From Pseudoclavibacter sp. AY1F1 (GTDB lineage Bacteria > Actinomycetota > Actinomycetes > Actinomycetales > Microbacteriaceae), in NCBI RefSeq assembly GCF_002931075.1, contig NZ_PSTQ01000008.1, forward strand, positions 1 through 64,000: 64,000 nucleotides of DNA, given 5' to 3'. Shown one piece after another: positions 48,055 to 59,552 of this stretch. The stretch's first letter is position 1. Each line of letters starts with the position of its first letter. The translations under genes and the position numbers were made by a program. The notes beneath the pieces were generated by a model. The model worked only from the letters and a program-made list of their open reading frames with translations, had not been told where the DNA came from and did not search any database.

Positions 48055-49123
48055 CTCGAGGCGCTTGGCGCGCCAGCTCCTCGAGTCGGCGGCGCCTCAA
48101 CTCGTGGGCGTACTTGACGAAGGCGTCGGGGCTCGGTTCGAGGTCCTCGACCGTGAGTCGCTCATCGTGCCAGCCGAGCATACGAAGGAGACGAGGGCGC
48201 CTGACATCCTTCCGGAACTGCCGCTTGTCCACGCGGTGGCCGTCGCCGTCGAAGTCGTAGAGGATGCGCGCTTCAAGATCTGCCCCGTCCGCCCGCGCCA
48301 GCTCGACGCCGTCGTGGAAGATCGAAAGCTGCAGAGTCAGCTCCGGGTAGCCGGATTCGTGCAGGTGGAAGCGCATCGAGGTCTCGTAGGGCGACTCGAC
48401 GCCGGGCCGGATCATGGGCGTCACCTTGCGGAGCTTCGCGCTCCCCGTTCCCGGAGACCAGCGGATGACCGCCGCCGCAAGTTGCTCGGCGCTGGAAAGC
48501 GCGGTGAACCAGGTGCGGTTCGGATAGTTGTCGGCCTCGGTGATGAGCGCGTCACCGACTGCGAGCAGATCCACCTCGGAGAGATCCCGCGCGAGCAGAC
48601 AGTAGAGCAGTTCCGGGGGTGCGCACGGCACACCGTTGACCGTCTGCACATCGAAAATGCGCCCAGGCACGCCCCGCGCCTGGACCCCCGCAGCGTTCGG
48701 GCGGCAAGCCCCTTGCGGCACGATGACGTCTACGGTTGAGTCACGCAGCATGCGCAGGGGAAGCGGTAGCCCGTGCAGCAGGGCCGTGGTGCGCGGGCCG
48801 AACGCCTGACCGGGCCGCAGCCGAGGAACGTAGGCGAGGATGCGTCTGCGCTGACGAATCCGGAGCACCTGGAACTCGTCGAGCGACGGGCCACGCGCTT
48901 GACTGCTGGCACGAGGCGGCTGTGGCGGTACCTGCCGAACACCGTAGAAGGGTCGCTCAAGCCCTTTGTTGCTCAGCGCGCCACGACCTACGCCGGCCTT
49001 GCGAGCGTCAGCGACACTGATTGGCTTCGCCCCGAGCATGGCCCGCAGTGGCAGGCGCGGACGCCACGGCGCGCCTGCCCCGGATGCACCGGATGCTTGG
49101 CTGGCGTTCAACGGTTCCGTCAT
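48050..49123 (-). CDS. DUF559/Vsr-like putative nuclease with N-terminal winged-helix-like region
   Basis: A 357-residue protein. The N-terminal part resembles the regulatory portion of actinobacterial DUF559 and AbiEi-like proteins. The C-terminal ~110 residues fit the DUF559/Vsr endonuclease fold: 'SPYETSMRFHLHESGYPELTLQLSIF' holds Glu247, followed by 'DLEARILYDFDGDGHRVDKRQFRKD' (Asp282; Asp290 where relatives have Glu; His296). The canonical Glu in 'EYDG' is Asp here, so activity may be altered. ATG at 49123 (MTEPLNASQ) is chosen because upstream codons run into repeats; longer frames exist. It stands alone between two clusters of repeat elements. Confidence 0.6.
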   Translation of the reverse strand: MTEPLNASQASGASGAGAPWRPRLPLRAMLGAKPISVADARKAGVGRGALSNKGLERPFYGVRQVPPQPPRASSQARGPSLDEFQVLRIRQRRRILAYVPRLRPGQAFGPRTTALLHGLPLPLRMLRDSTVDVIVPQGACRPNAAGVQARGVPGRIFDVQTVNGVPCAPPELLYCLLARDLSEVDLLAVGDALITEADNYPNRTWFTALSSAEQLAAAVIRWSPGTGSAKLRKVTPMIRPGVESPYETSMRFHLHESGYPELTLQLSIFHDGVELARADGADLEARILYDFDGDGHRVDKRQFRKDVRRPRLLRMLGWHDERLTVEDLEPSPDAFVKYAHELRRRRLEELARQAPRA

Positions 49124-49282
49124 GACCAGATCGTAGGAGCGCGCGTGACCCACAGCGACGCAGACTTCCTGCCCTGTGGATAGCGCTCGCCTTGGTTGTT
49201 CACTCATCGCGCAATCCCGCGCAACCCGCGCGCAACCCCCGGGCTCCCCGCGTGTCAGCAGGGCGTCCCCCCGTGCATCCTT

Positions 49283-49793
49283 CGCAAGAGTCAGCAACAA
49301 GCATTCGCGAACGCGACTGAGCGTGTATCTGCCTCACTCCTCACAACGGATACGCGACAGGCCACGGCTCACCCCCGGCGCCAGCCGCACCCCACAGCCC
49401 ACAGCCCACAGCCCACAGCCCACAGCCATCCACCCATCCGCGAGAGGAGTCAGCACGAAACAGGCCGGATCGCCCAAGAGCATGCATCTGCCTCACTCAT
49501 CACAACGGACACGCGACAGGCCACGGCTCACCCCCGGCGCCAGCCGCACCCCACAGCCCACACCCATCCACCCATCCGCGAGAAGAGTCAGCAAGAAGCA
49601 GGCCGGATCGCCCAAGAGCGTGCATCTGCCTCACTCATCACAACGGACACGCGACAGCCCACGGCTCACCCGCAGCGCCAGCCGCACCCACAGCCCACAC
49701 CCCACATCCATCCATCCATCCATCCGCGAGAAGAGTCGGCGAGAAGCAGGCCAAATGTGCCGGGAGCATGCCTCTGCCCCACTCTTCGCAGCC
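49283..49793 (-). repeat. Right cluster: tandem macro-repeat with elements R5-R8
   Basis: Elements R5 (49283-49349), R6 (49440-49508), R7 (49578-49646) and R8 (49726-49793) are core copies of a ~67-bp element: GAGTCAGC near the left end, GCATGCATCTGCCTCACTC near the right. R6 and R7 share the interior GGCCGGATCGCCCAAGAGC almost letter for letter. From each core to the next, about 140-155 bp, the DNA is also conserved (CACAACGGACACGCGACAGG, CACGGCTCACC, GGCGCCAGCCGCACC), with CACAGCC and CATC microsatellites varying in copy number. The strand is arbitrary. Confidence 0.85.
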
Positions 49794-49876
49794 GGCGCAT
49801 AAGGGTCTACCGCGCATCTACTGCGCGTCCACCGCTCGTCCACCGCTCACCGGCCGCTCACCGGTCGCTCTTCCGC

Positions 49877-49950
49877 CAGAAGAGCCAGAAGGTCAGAAGG
49901 TCAGAAGGTCAGAAGGTCAGAGGAGTCAGAAGGTCAGAAGGTCAGAAGAG
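49877..49950. repeat. AGAAGGTC octamer array
   Basis: The 8-bp unit AGAAGGTC is repeated head to tail about seven times, interrupted by AGAGGAGTC. It leads into element R9. There is no coding signal. Confidence 0.85.
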
Positions 49951-50010
49951 TCAGCGACAGGCACCAGCCAGCGCACGGGAGCATGCATCAGAGTCACTTT
50001 TCGCTGCGGG
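49945..50010 (-). repeat. Repeat element R9 (right cluster, near clpC end)
   Basis: About 66 bp: GAAGAGTCAGCGACAGGC at the left and GAGCATGCATCAGAGTCACTT at the right. The terminal copy of the right cluster, closest to the clpC terminator. Confidence 0.65.
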
Positions 50011-50044
50011 GACAGCGAAGGGCATCCGAGCCAGCACATAGAAC

Positions 50045-50077
50045 GAAGCCCCCGCATCCAGTGGATGCGGGGGCTTC
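50045..50077 (-). terminator. Terminator of clpC
   Basis: Perfect 15-bp arms, GAAGCCCCCGCATCC and GGATGCGGGGGCTTC, with a 3-nt loop, 21 bp past the clpC stop. Confidence 0.88.
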
Positions 50078-50097
50078 AATCTGCCTGTCGGCGTGGG

Positions 50098-52629
<2,532 letters not shown>

Positions 52630-52761
52630 CCGTTTCTCCTTCGACTCCCTGACCTCGACACCTGGCTACAGGGTCGGGGGCCGTGTACACCGAGAGTAAC
52701 GGCGACCACCCCCGAAACCCTCCCCTGTTCGCCCTGGGCGTGCGGATAACTACCTCGGGCA

Positions 52762-52811
52762 CACAGATGCGCCGCCGCGGGCCAGTTGGACCGCGCGACG
52801 GCGCATTTGTG
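52762..52811 (-). terminator. Hairpin downstream of the secreted-protein gene
   Basis: CACAGATGCGCCG (52762-52774) and CGGCGCATTTGTG (52799-52811) pair with one mismatch; an inner CGCGG/CCGCG pair strengthens the stem. It lies 3' of the gene ending at 52828 and upstream of clpC. Confidence 0.7.
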
Positions 52812-52827
52812 GTTCAGCTTGCGAGCG

Positions 52828-53544
52828 TCAGAGGCACTTCTCGAATGCGAGGTCGCTCAGGCCGATGAGCTGGTTGTGGTTCCGGTTGAGGTTCGGCAGG
52901 TCCTGGAAGTAGCGGAAGCTGACCTCCGTGATGGGGCCGGTGTAGTTGAGCTGCACGTTGCCGTTGAGTGACGTGCTGGGGATCTCGCCCACCGTGGTCT
53001 TGCGCCAGGGATTGTTCAACGTGCCGTTGCCCTGGAGCGCAGACGCAAGGTTGAAGGACGTCGGCGGAGTCGTTGCGATGACTGCGTCGCGGTGGTTGCC
53101 GTCGGCCCAGTCGAGGTCGAAGAGCGTGAAGGAGAGCTTCAAGACCGGCTCGCTGAAGACGATCTTGACGTCAAGGCCGCTACCGGACTGCGCGGTCTCG
53201 TCTTCAAACTTGATCCACTTCTGCGTGGTCGGGTTTCCACCCTGCGGTCCGTTCTGCACGGCACCGTTTGTCGACGACCCCGTGAAGCCGCCATATCCGA
53301 CGTAGCTCAGCGTCGCGGTGACGCCGGTGCCGGGGAACGAGATCTGCGTGGGCTTCGTTCCCGTCGTCAGTGCGTTGAAGTTTGTCTTGTTGACGCATCG
53401 CGAGGCCGCCTGTGCCGGCGCCGCGGTTGCGAGCGCGATGACCGGCACCGTCCACGCTGCCGCGCGCATCACGGTTCGGCGGCTGGAGACGCCGTCTGCG
53501 GTCGAGAACTTGGGGTCGACTGGGGAGCTGGGATTTTCAGACAA
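52828..53544 (-). CDS. Secreted protein with twin-arginine-like leader
   Basis: A 238-residue exported protein starting at a TTG (GAGG about 8 bp upstream). The leader is 'SSRRTVMRAAAWTVPVIALA' followed by TAAPAQAAS, with Arg22-Arg23 and AxA cleavage. The mature part is rich in Thr, Gly and Asn with a 'KIVFSEPVLKLSFTLFDLDWADGNHRD' stretch (partial) and a C-terminal 'FRYFQDLPNLN', suggesting a beta-sandwich or jelly-roll ligand domain. No family is recognised. It is likely a surface protein with calcium- or sugar-like binding; unproven. Confidence 0.65.
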   Translation of the reverse strand: MSENPSSPVDPKFSTADGVSSRRTVMRAAAWTVPVIALATAAPAQAASRCVNKTNFNALTTGTKPTQISFPGTGVTATLSYVGYGGFTGSSTNGAVQNGPQGGNPTTQKWIKFEDETAQSGSGLDVKIVFSEPVLKLSFTLFDLDWADGNHRDAVIATTPPTSFNLASALQGNGTLNNPWRKTTVGEIPSTSLNGNVQLNYTGPITEVSFRYFQDLPNLNRNHNQLIGLSDLAFEKCL

Positions 53545-53740
53545 AAGGAACCTCTTCGGGCGCGTTGGGGCATTCGCTAGCGCGCTGGGGACGCGCCTAG
53601 CTCCGGTGCATCCATCTGGGCTTTACCGGGGCGCGTCAATATCACCCCAGATGCAGGCCCATCACCCCGAAGTCACCCCGGACTTCACCCTAATTTGTAG
53701 CTACAAATAAATGACTGACTAGCCAACCGCTCAGCAACGA

Positions 53741-53771
53741 AGAAACCACCCCGGGCTTCACCCCGAGGTGG
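53741..53771 (-). terminator. Rho-independent terminator of the LuxR gene
   Basis: On the minus strand CCACCTCGGG - GTGAAG - CCCGGGGTGG is followed by TTTCTT. Arms pair with one G-T wobble. It is 25 bp past the LuxR stop. Confidence 0.8.
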
Positions 53772-53795
53772 CTTGCGCGAAGTCGCTCGAGGGGA

Positions 53796-56396
53796 CTAGT
53801 CGTCACTTCGATCGCGCAGCAGCCCGAGAGATTCCGCACGACGGAGCGCTTCCGGCCGGGAGTGCACGCCAAGCTTCTTGTAGGCAGAGCGCAACTGGGT
53901 CTTCACAGTGTTCGGCGAGACGAAGAGCTCCTCGGCGATCCGCGCGGGCGAGGTGTGCCGGGCGAGCGCGTGAACCACGACTCGCTCTCGCTCAGTGAAC
54001 TGCGGCATGAGGCTCACTTCACGGATCGTTGTGACCACGTCGAGCGAGTCGAACATCGCCACGTCATCGGGACCACCCGATTCCCGGCTGAGTTCCGCGA
54101 GCGCCCTTCTGTCTCGGTCCGGCAGGAGCAGCAGCGGCGAGATGAGCCCGTATTGGCGCGAGAGCCCCGATGCGAGCCCGATCATGCTCAGCGCGACCTC
54201 GCGGTCACCCGAGCGGAGTGCTCCGGCGGCTCCGAGCGCGTGCACGGCCGTGCGCATCCGCGGAGTTGTCACGAAGTCGAGCGATCTTGAAACCAGGCGC
54301 ATCGATTGGTCGGTATCGCCATCGACGAGCGCGAGCAGAGCCCTCGCGGGCAGCGTGCGCAGGTCGTCTGCCGCGTACCCCTCGAGCAACTTGCGAGCTC
54401 GAGCCGGTCGCCCCGCCGCGAGCCAAAGCACAACAAGGAAGGCCTTTACTCGGAACAAGCCGAGGCTCTCCCCCGCGCCAGACGCCGCGAGCGGACCATC
54501 CAGCATCTCCTCGACGCGTCGCGCCTCCGCGAGCGCCTCACCCTGCGCGAGCCGGGCGAGCATCACTGGCTCTTGCAGGTAGGGCCAGAGGTCCGACGTG
54601 ACCGAATGGCGCTCGACGTTCTCGAGCGTGGAGCGCGCCTGCGCCCACTCTCCCCGCTCGAGCAGGACGTAGGACCTCGCGATGTGCCCGAGGGTGCCGA
54701 GGTGCCCACGCTCGCTTGTCGTCTTCCAGGAGCCCTCGTCGATCTGGGCGAGTACCGCTTCCGACGTTGGCATGTCACCGTCGATCGCCTTGTAGCCCGC
54801 GGCGTCAGAGAAGGACAGGTTGCGTGAGCTCTGCGATTGCGGCACGCCGAAGGTGTCGGCCACGGCATCGTGCGCACCCTTGACGTCTCCGACGAGGAAG
54901 AGCGAGAGCGCGACCCCGCGCGTGAAGACCGGCGGGAGCGTCGACGAGCCAGCAGGCCCTTGCTGCTTTGTGACCTCGAGCGCTTCCCTAGCAAGCTCAG
55001 CTGACTCGCGGTAGCGGCCGAGTGTGCGCAGCGCGAAGACCTTGAAGCAGAGGTGCTCACCGCGGCGTTCGGTCGGCAGGTCGGTTGGAACGCGCATGCC
55101 GGCCGCGATCTGCAGCAACGGCTTCGCCGCGTTGCGGAGCACCGGGTTGGCGAGGCGCGCGAGCCCGAGCGCAAACGCGAGGATCGGGTAGGCCACGAGC
55201 ACGTCGTTCGAGAGGTGCTGCAGGCGCACCTCGTAGCGGTCGGTCGTGTAGGCCTCGACCACCGAGAGGAGAAGCCTGGAGCAGATGCGGGAGGCGAGCT
55301 CGTAGTCGTCGACTTCGAGGGCAAGCTCGAGGGCGCCTTCTGGGTCGCCGTTGGCCACCAGCCAGGCAGAGGCGATGGATGCGGCACGCTTGTACTCGGT
55401 CGGCGACTCGGTGCGCAGCTCCTCGTGGAGCGCCTCACGCAGGGCGGTGACGTACTGGAATGCCCCACCGGTGCGTGTGAAGGTGATGTGTCGGCCGAAG
55501 CCGTCGGCCTCAAGCACGCTGATTGCCGCGTCTGGGTCGAGCTGGGGTACGAGCATCCGCGCGAGGGAGGCGTCGAAGTAGGGCACGACGCTCGTGATCC
55601 GCGCGAAGTGCGCGAGCTCTTTGCTGGGCAGCTGGCCCGAGAGGTTCGTGGTGTTGAGGGCGTTCTCGCGCCAGTGGGCGGCGCGGGGGCCCGATCTCGA
55701 GAGTTCGAGGACCGCCGCGCGAACGGCGATCGCGTACCCGCCGGTTGCCTCGTAGACCTCTCTCGGTGTTGCGACTTGCGCATCGCCCACGACCAGTCGG
55801 AAGAACTCGGTGACCTCAGCCTGGGTGAACTCGAGGTCGATGTTCGTAATCACCTTGACCTGCCCGCGAAGCTGCAGCCTCAGATGGTCGAGGGCGGTCC
55901 GGCCGCGAGCGGCGATGATGACCCGCATTCCGGGAACGTTCTCGACACCGCGGAGGAGGTCCTGGTCGATGACCGGGGCAAGCTCGCCGAGGCGCTCGTA
56001 GCCGTCGAGGACAATCGTGAACGGAACCTCGCCGCGCATGGCGGCCATGAGGTCACGCTTCTCGAAGTCGTCGCTGTTGATGAGGTTCATGAGGTCATCG
56101 AACTGCAGGCTCGTCACGAGGCCTTCGCGGAGTGCAGCGCGCGCGATCTGCTCCCAGACGCTGTTGCGGCTGGTTGTGGATGTACCGAAGGTGACCCAGA
56201 GCAGTCGACCGGTGTGGCGACCGGCGTCGACCCACATGCGCATGAGGGTGGTTTTTCCGTATCCGCTTGGAGCCTGCAGAAGGGTGATTCCGACTGACTC
56301 GTCGTCGAGCGAGCGCAGGAGACGCTCCCTTACCAGCAGCTCGCGCGTCGTTGCGTTCACCTTGTTCACCCCAGCTCTAAAAGCATGACTTTTCAC
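53796..56396 (-). CDS. Large LuxR-family regulator (MalT/LAL type)
   Basis: An 866-residue regulator. A STAND-type P-loop APSGYGKT lies at residues 42-49 with the Walker B-like 'PFTIVLDGYERLGEL' about 100 residues later; a long helical TPR-like middle follows. The C-terminal LuxR helix-turn-helix (about 800-858, 'TERERVVVHALARHTSPARIAEELFVSPNTVKTQ' region) binds DNA. MalT/LAL proteins respond to an inducer (sugar, peptide or other) in an ATP-dependent way. The ATG at 56396 gives the full N-terminus; GTG at 56360 and 56369 are alternatives. No obvious sugar operon is near. Confidence 0.85.
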   Translation of the reverse strand: MKSHAFRAGVNKVNATTRELLVRERLLRSLDDESVGITLLQAPSGYGKTTLMRMWVDAGRHTGRLLWVTFGTSTTSRNSVWEQIARAALREGLVTSLQFDDLMNLINSDDFEKRDLMAAMRGEVPFTIVLDGYERLGELAPVIDQDLLRGVENVPGMRVIIAARGRTALDHLRLQLRGQVKVITNIDLEFTQAEVTEFFRLVVGDAQVATPREVYEATGGYAIAVRAAVLELSRSGPRAAHWRENALNTTNLSGQLPSKELAHFARITSVVPYFDASLARMLVPQLDPDAAISVLEADGFGRHITFTRTGGAFQYVTALREALHEELRTESPTEYKRAASIASAWLVANGDPEGALELALEVDDYELASRICSRLLLSVVEAYTTDRYEVRLQHLSNDVLVAYPILAFALGLARLANPVLRNAAKPLLQIAAGMRVPTDLPTERRGEHLCFKVFALRTLGRYRESAELAREALEVTKQQGPAGSSTLPPVFTRGVALSLFLVGDVKGAHDAVADTFGVPQSQSSRNLSFSDAAGYKAIDGDMPTSEAVLAQIDEGSWKTTSERGHLGTLGHIARSYVLLERGEWAQARSTLENVERHSVTSDLWPYLQEPVMLARLAQGEALAEARRVEEMLDGPLAASGAGESLGLFRVKAFLVVLWLAAGRPARARKLLEGYAADDLRTLPARALLALVDGDTDQSMRLVSRSLDFVTTPRMRTAVHALGAAGALRSGDREVALSMIGLASGLSRQYGLISPLLLLPDRDRRALAELSRESGGPDDVAMFDSLDVVTTIREVSLMPQFTERERVVVHALARHTSPARIAEELFVSPNTVKTQLRSAYKKLGVHSRPEALRRAESLGLLRDRSDD

Positions 56397-56542
56397 CTAC
56401 CAAATGGATGGTCACGACTCTAACCCGAGAATCCCGGTTTGACGAGATCCGGATAACCGGGCATTTGCCGGGATTTTGCCCTGTGATGGCCACGACAGTG
56501 AGGAGAACGCCACGTTCAGCGGCAGATGCAAGCGTCTGCCGG

Positions 56543-57787
56543 TCAGCGCTGCGCCGCGCAGATCTGGGCGGCCGCGATTGACGCATCCGCGCCCTGCAGA
56601 CTCCAAGCCCAGTTCATCTCAAGCTCACGCGCCAGGTCGGGCCACTGAGACCCCGACCAGAATTCACAGTCACGCACCCCGAACTTCAGCTCGAAAACGC
56701 CGAGACCTGTGAGGTTGTTGCCGACGAAGTTGACGCTGAAGTCGCGGTTCGTCTGTTGAAGTCCGGGAACAAGCTCGAGGAGCTCCTGCCACTCTGTGGT
56801 CTCCCGGAACATCTTCGCCGCGTCGGCCGACTTGACGCCCTCCATCGTGTCGTCGAAGGCGGTCACGTTCACCTGCGTGCTGCCCGACAAGGAGTCATCA
56901 ACCCGGACGTGGACGCTCGCGAGCTGCTCCGACCCGTCGAAGACTGCGCTTGTCTCCCGCACGAAGGTGATCTGCTCGGACGAGGGGATTCCAGACTGCA
57001 CGAATTGACCCGTCGTGAACGGGGCCAAGCCCATGAGGTCCCACTCGCCCGTCGCGGCACCCGGGTCTTCGATCGTGCGAGCGGTTTCGAGAAGTTGAGC
57101 AGTGCGTTCCTTGTCGTCGCGCTCGTCGCTGGACAGCTCGATCACGACGAGTCGTCCGCGCGCGGCAGAAGAAAGGGAAGGTGCGCCCGAATCTGCGGGA
57201 GGCAGAGTTGCCGGTGCTGCCGTCAGAGGAGCCGCAGGTGCCTGCGTCTGGGGCTGAGCTTCGGCATCCGCGTTCTCCTGAGCAGACAGACCGGCGCCTG
57301 AGTCGTTGACGACCTCGTCGGCTGCCTCGAACATGCCGGCCGTGACCGGCGCGGAGTAGGTGCGCGTGGAGATGGACTCGAACCCGACCGTCGTCAGCTC
57401 CCGCCAGTACTCGAGCTGGGCGTGGAGCGCCTCGGGGGTGACCAGGTCGAAGTAGGAGTACGCGGAACCGGCGAGGCGCAACTCAACCGCGCCCGGGAAC
57501 TGTCCCTGCCCCAGCTGCACGGTCGGGAAGGTTGTCGTGTAGTCGCCGATGTCGGCGAGCTCCTCCTCCGTGACGTCGTCCGTCAGCGTCACGATGAGGT
57601 CGACCTTGACCGCCCCGTCGACTGGTGGCCGGTCGAGGCTGGACGCCTCGACCCCGGGAAGTGACCGCAGGGTCTGGTTGAAGGAGTCGAGAGCTGACTG
57701 CACCGAAGGGAAGGGGCCGGATGCGCATCCCGCGAGCATGGTCATCATGACGGCCGCAATGAGGACGGGCATGGCAGAACGCGGCAT
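56543..57787 (-). CDS. Lipoprotein of unknown function
   Basis: A 414-residue lipoprotein: lipobox MLAGC with Cys21 after a hydrophobic core. The mature protein has an N-terminal alpha/beta part ('SLPGVEASSLDRPPVDGAVKVDLIVTLTDDV', partly shown), a Pro/Ala/Gln-rich hinge near residue 190, and a second folded half ending 'DCEFWSGSQWPDL' and 'ICAAQR'. Two similar halves with a strand-helix pattern may be duplicated. No family recognised. Good ribosome-binding site GGAGGG before the ATG. Confidence 0.75.
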   Translation of the reverse strand: MPRSAMPVLIAAVMMTMLAGCASGPFPSVQSALDSFNQTLRSLPGVEASSLDRPPVDGAVKVDLIVTLTDDVTEEELADIGDYTTTFPTVQLGQGQFPGAVELRLAGSAYSYFDLVTPEALHAQLEYWRELTTVGFESISTRTYSAPVTAGMFEAADEVVNDSGAGLSAQENADAEAQPQTQAPAAPLTAAPATLPPADSGAPSLSSAARGRLVVIELSSDERDDKERTAQLLETARTIEDPGAATGEWDLMGLAPFTTGQFVQSGIPSSEQITFVRETSAVFDGSEQLASVHVRVDDSLSGSTQVNVTAFDDTMEGVKSADAAKMFRETTEWQELLELVPGLQQTNRDFSVNFVGNNLTGLGVFELKFGVRDCEFWSGSQWPDLARELEMNWAWSLQGADASIAAAQICAAQR

Positions 57788-57915
57788 GTCAGCACCCTCC
57801 TCCGCGTCCTTGATCCAGCACGATGCCGATCAGGTTACGCCGCGCTCCCCGGAGCAATCTGGGTGCCCCCTCCGAGCGCCGCGTGATGTGAACCGATCGG
57901 GCCGTCGGCAGGCCA

Positions 57916-59196
57916 TCAGCTGGCGGCCGCAGACCCCGATTCTTCAACGATCTCGCCAGCGCGCCCCACGTTGACGAGGGAACGCCAGACGAGGGCCAGG
58001 ATGAGGACGCTCAGGCCGAACGCCACCCAGATCGTCGTGACGATGCCGAACCCCTGACCTATGAGGCCGCCGATGAACGACCCCATGGCCATGCCGCCGA
58101 TCATCCCGAGGAAGTAGACGCTCGAGACTCGACCGCGCATCCGGCTCGGCACGGCCCGACCGCGGATCGTGCTCGCGAGTGTGGCCCAGATGACCGTGTA
58201 CATGCCGAAGACGAACATCGTGATGCCAGCGACAATGACGTTCGCCGTGGCGGCGAGCACGAGGTGCAGCACTGTTTCGAGCGCGAGGCAGGCGCGCATG
58301 AGGCTCGTGTACGAGAAGCGACGCTCGAGGCGTGCGTAGAGCGCCGTCCCGACGAGCCCTCCGAGCGCGGACACCGCGAGCAGGAGCCCATAGCCGACGT
58401 CGTCCAGCCCCAACCGCTGCTTGGCGTAGAGGACAAGCACGCCGTAGGTCATGCCATACGTGATGTTGAAGGCGAAGAGGATGATCGCGAGCGTGCGCAC
58501 TGGAGGGTTCTGCCAAAGCCAGGCGAACCCCTTGGCGATGTCTCGGCGAACGCGCGCGATCGATCGCACCGTCTCGATCGGGCCCGTCGTCGCGGTTGAG
58601 ACGGGTGGGGACGTGATGCGCGACACCAGCACGACGGCGAACAGCAGCGAGACGACGGTCACGCCGTACGGCAGTGCGTGCCCGATGGCGAAGATCGCGC
58701 CGCCGATCGCGGGGCCGGCGAGCTGGTTCATGACGGTCTGGCTCGCGATCAGGCGAGAGTTGCCGATGCCGAGTTCCTTCGACGGCACGAGGTCGGGAAC
58801 AATCGACGTCCACGCGTTGTCCGTGAAGACCTCAGCAGACCCCACGAGAAACAGGGCGACGTAGAGGATGGGCAGGTTGATGGTGTCGGTCAGCACCAGC
58901 GCACCGATGACGGCGAGCATCAGCACACGACTGAGCGCACCCGTCACGATGATCGCAACGCGCGGGAGCCGGTCAGCGACGACCCCGGCGAAGAGGCCGA
59001 ACACGAGCCAAGGCAGCTGCTGGACCACAAGCGCGAGCGAGACGAGCAGCGGGTCCTGCGTGAGGCTTGCCACGAGCAGGGGCCCGGCCGCGATGAGGAT
59101 GCCGTCCGCGAGGTTCGAGAAGAGGGAGGACGAGAGGAGGAAGCGGAACGGCGTGCCGAGCGGCTTTGGCGATGCCCAGTTGAGCAGGAATGACAT
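57916..59196 (-). CDS. MFS transporter
   Basis: A 426-residue major facilitator with 12 helices. The loop after helix 2 reads 'FAGVVADRLPRVAI', an MFS signature-like basic motif; the family resembles enterobactin/macrolide-type exporters (MFS_3 pattern: 'GNSRLIASQTVMNQLAGPAIGGAIF'). ATG at 59196. It precedes a 59-residue membrane protein on the same strand by about 75 bp, a pairing commonly seen in this group. Substrate unknown. Confidence 0.83.
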   Translation of the reverse strand: MSFLLNWASPKPLGTPFRFLLSSSLFSNLADGILIAAGPLLVASLTQDPLLVSLALVVQQLPWLVFGLFAGVVADRLPRVAIIVTGALSRVLMLAVIGALVLTDTINLPILYVALFLVGSAEVFTDNAWTSIVPDLVPSKELGIGNSRLIASQTVMNQLAGPAIGGAIFAIGHALPYGVTVVSLLFAVVLVSRITSPPVSTATTGPIETVRSIARVRRDIAKGFAWLWQNPPVRTLAIILFAFNITYGMTYGVLVLYAKQRLGLDDVGYGLLLAVSALGGLVGTALYARLERRFSYTSLMRACLALETVLHLVLAATANVIVAGITMFVFGMYTVIWATLASTIRGRAVPSRMRGRVSSVYFLGMIGGMAMGSFIGGLIGQGFGIVTTIWVAFGLSVLILALVWRSLVNVGRAGEIVEESGSAAAS

Positions 59197-59272
59197 GAGT
59201 CGAGTCCAGACGACGAGAAGTGACCCCCTCTGCGGCGAGGAGGTCGAGTTGGAGCGGGGAAGAAGAGGAGTG

Positions 59273-59452
59273 CTAGCTGTTCGCGTCGAGCTGCGGAAGG
59301 CCGAGGCGAGCGCGTTCTTCGCGCTCGATCTTGTCGGCCATGGCACGCTCGCGGCGATCGCCGGAGAGGATCGACGTGAGGATCCAGAAGAACGCGGCCC
59401 CGATGATCACAGTCGGGATGAGCGACCAGAGTGCATTGAGGAAGAAGTCCAT
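59273..59452 (-). CDS. 59-residue single-pass membrane protein
   Basis: Too short for many gene callers. It reads MDFFLNALWSLIPTVIIGAA then FFWILTSILSGDRRERAMAD, ending in a conserved-looking 'KIEREERARLGLPQL' tail. One hydrophobic helix followed by a charged amphipathic helix is the classic layout of small actinobacterial membrane proteins. There is no ribosome-binding site, but TAGACT lies 9 bp upstream of the ATG, so it may be translated from a leaderless transcript. It lies upstream of the MFS gene on the same strand. Confidence 0.75.
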   Translation of the reverse strand: MDFFLNALWSLIPTVIIGAAFFWILTSILSGDRRERAMADKIEREERARLGLPQLDANS

Positions 59453-59461
59453 GATGGAGGG

Positions 59462-59467
59462 AGTCTA
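59462..59467 (-). promoter_or_regulatory. Candidate -10 element for a leaderless transcript
   Basis: On the minus strand TAGACT is followed after 9 nt by the ATG of the 59-residue protein. This TANNNT-spacing pattern is typical of leaderless actinobacterial genes, and the lack of a purine-rich ribosome-binding site supports it. No clear -35 was found. Confidence 0.4.
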
Positions 59468-59552
59468 CGCGATGCCCACCATCCTCCGGCGAGTCTGCGC
59501 GCATCCTTTCCTGAAGCGGCGAAGTGTCGGTGCATCCGCCTAGGCTGGGGCC

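Noticed and set aside
49283-49793. A CRISPR array, suggested by regularly spaced repeats
   Set aside because: The conserved units are 67 bp or more, the DNA between cores is itself conserved, not unique, and contains microsatellites. No cas gene is within the window.
47393-50010. An insertion sequence or RAYT transposon explaining the repeats
   Set aside because: No transposase or HUH tyrosine motif is present; the only gene is DUF559/Vsr-like, and no target-site duplication is visible.
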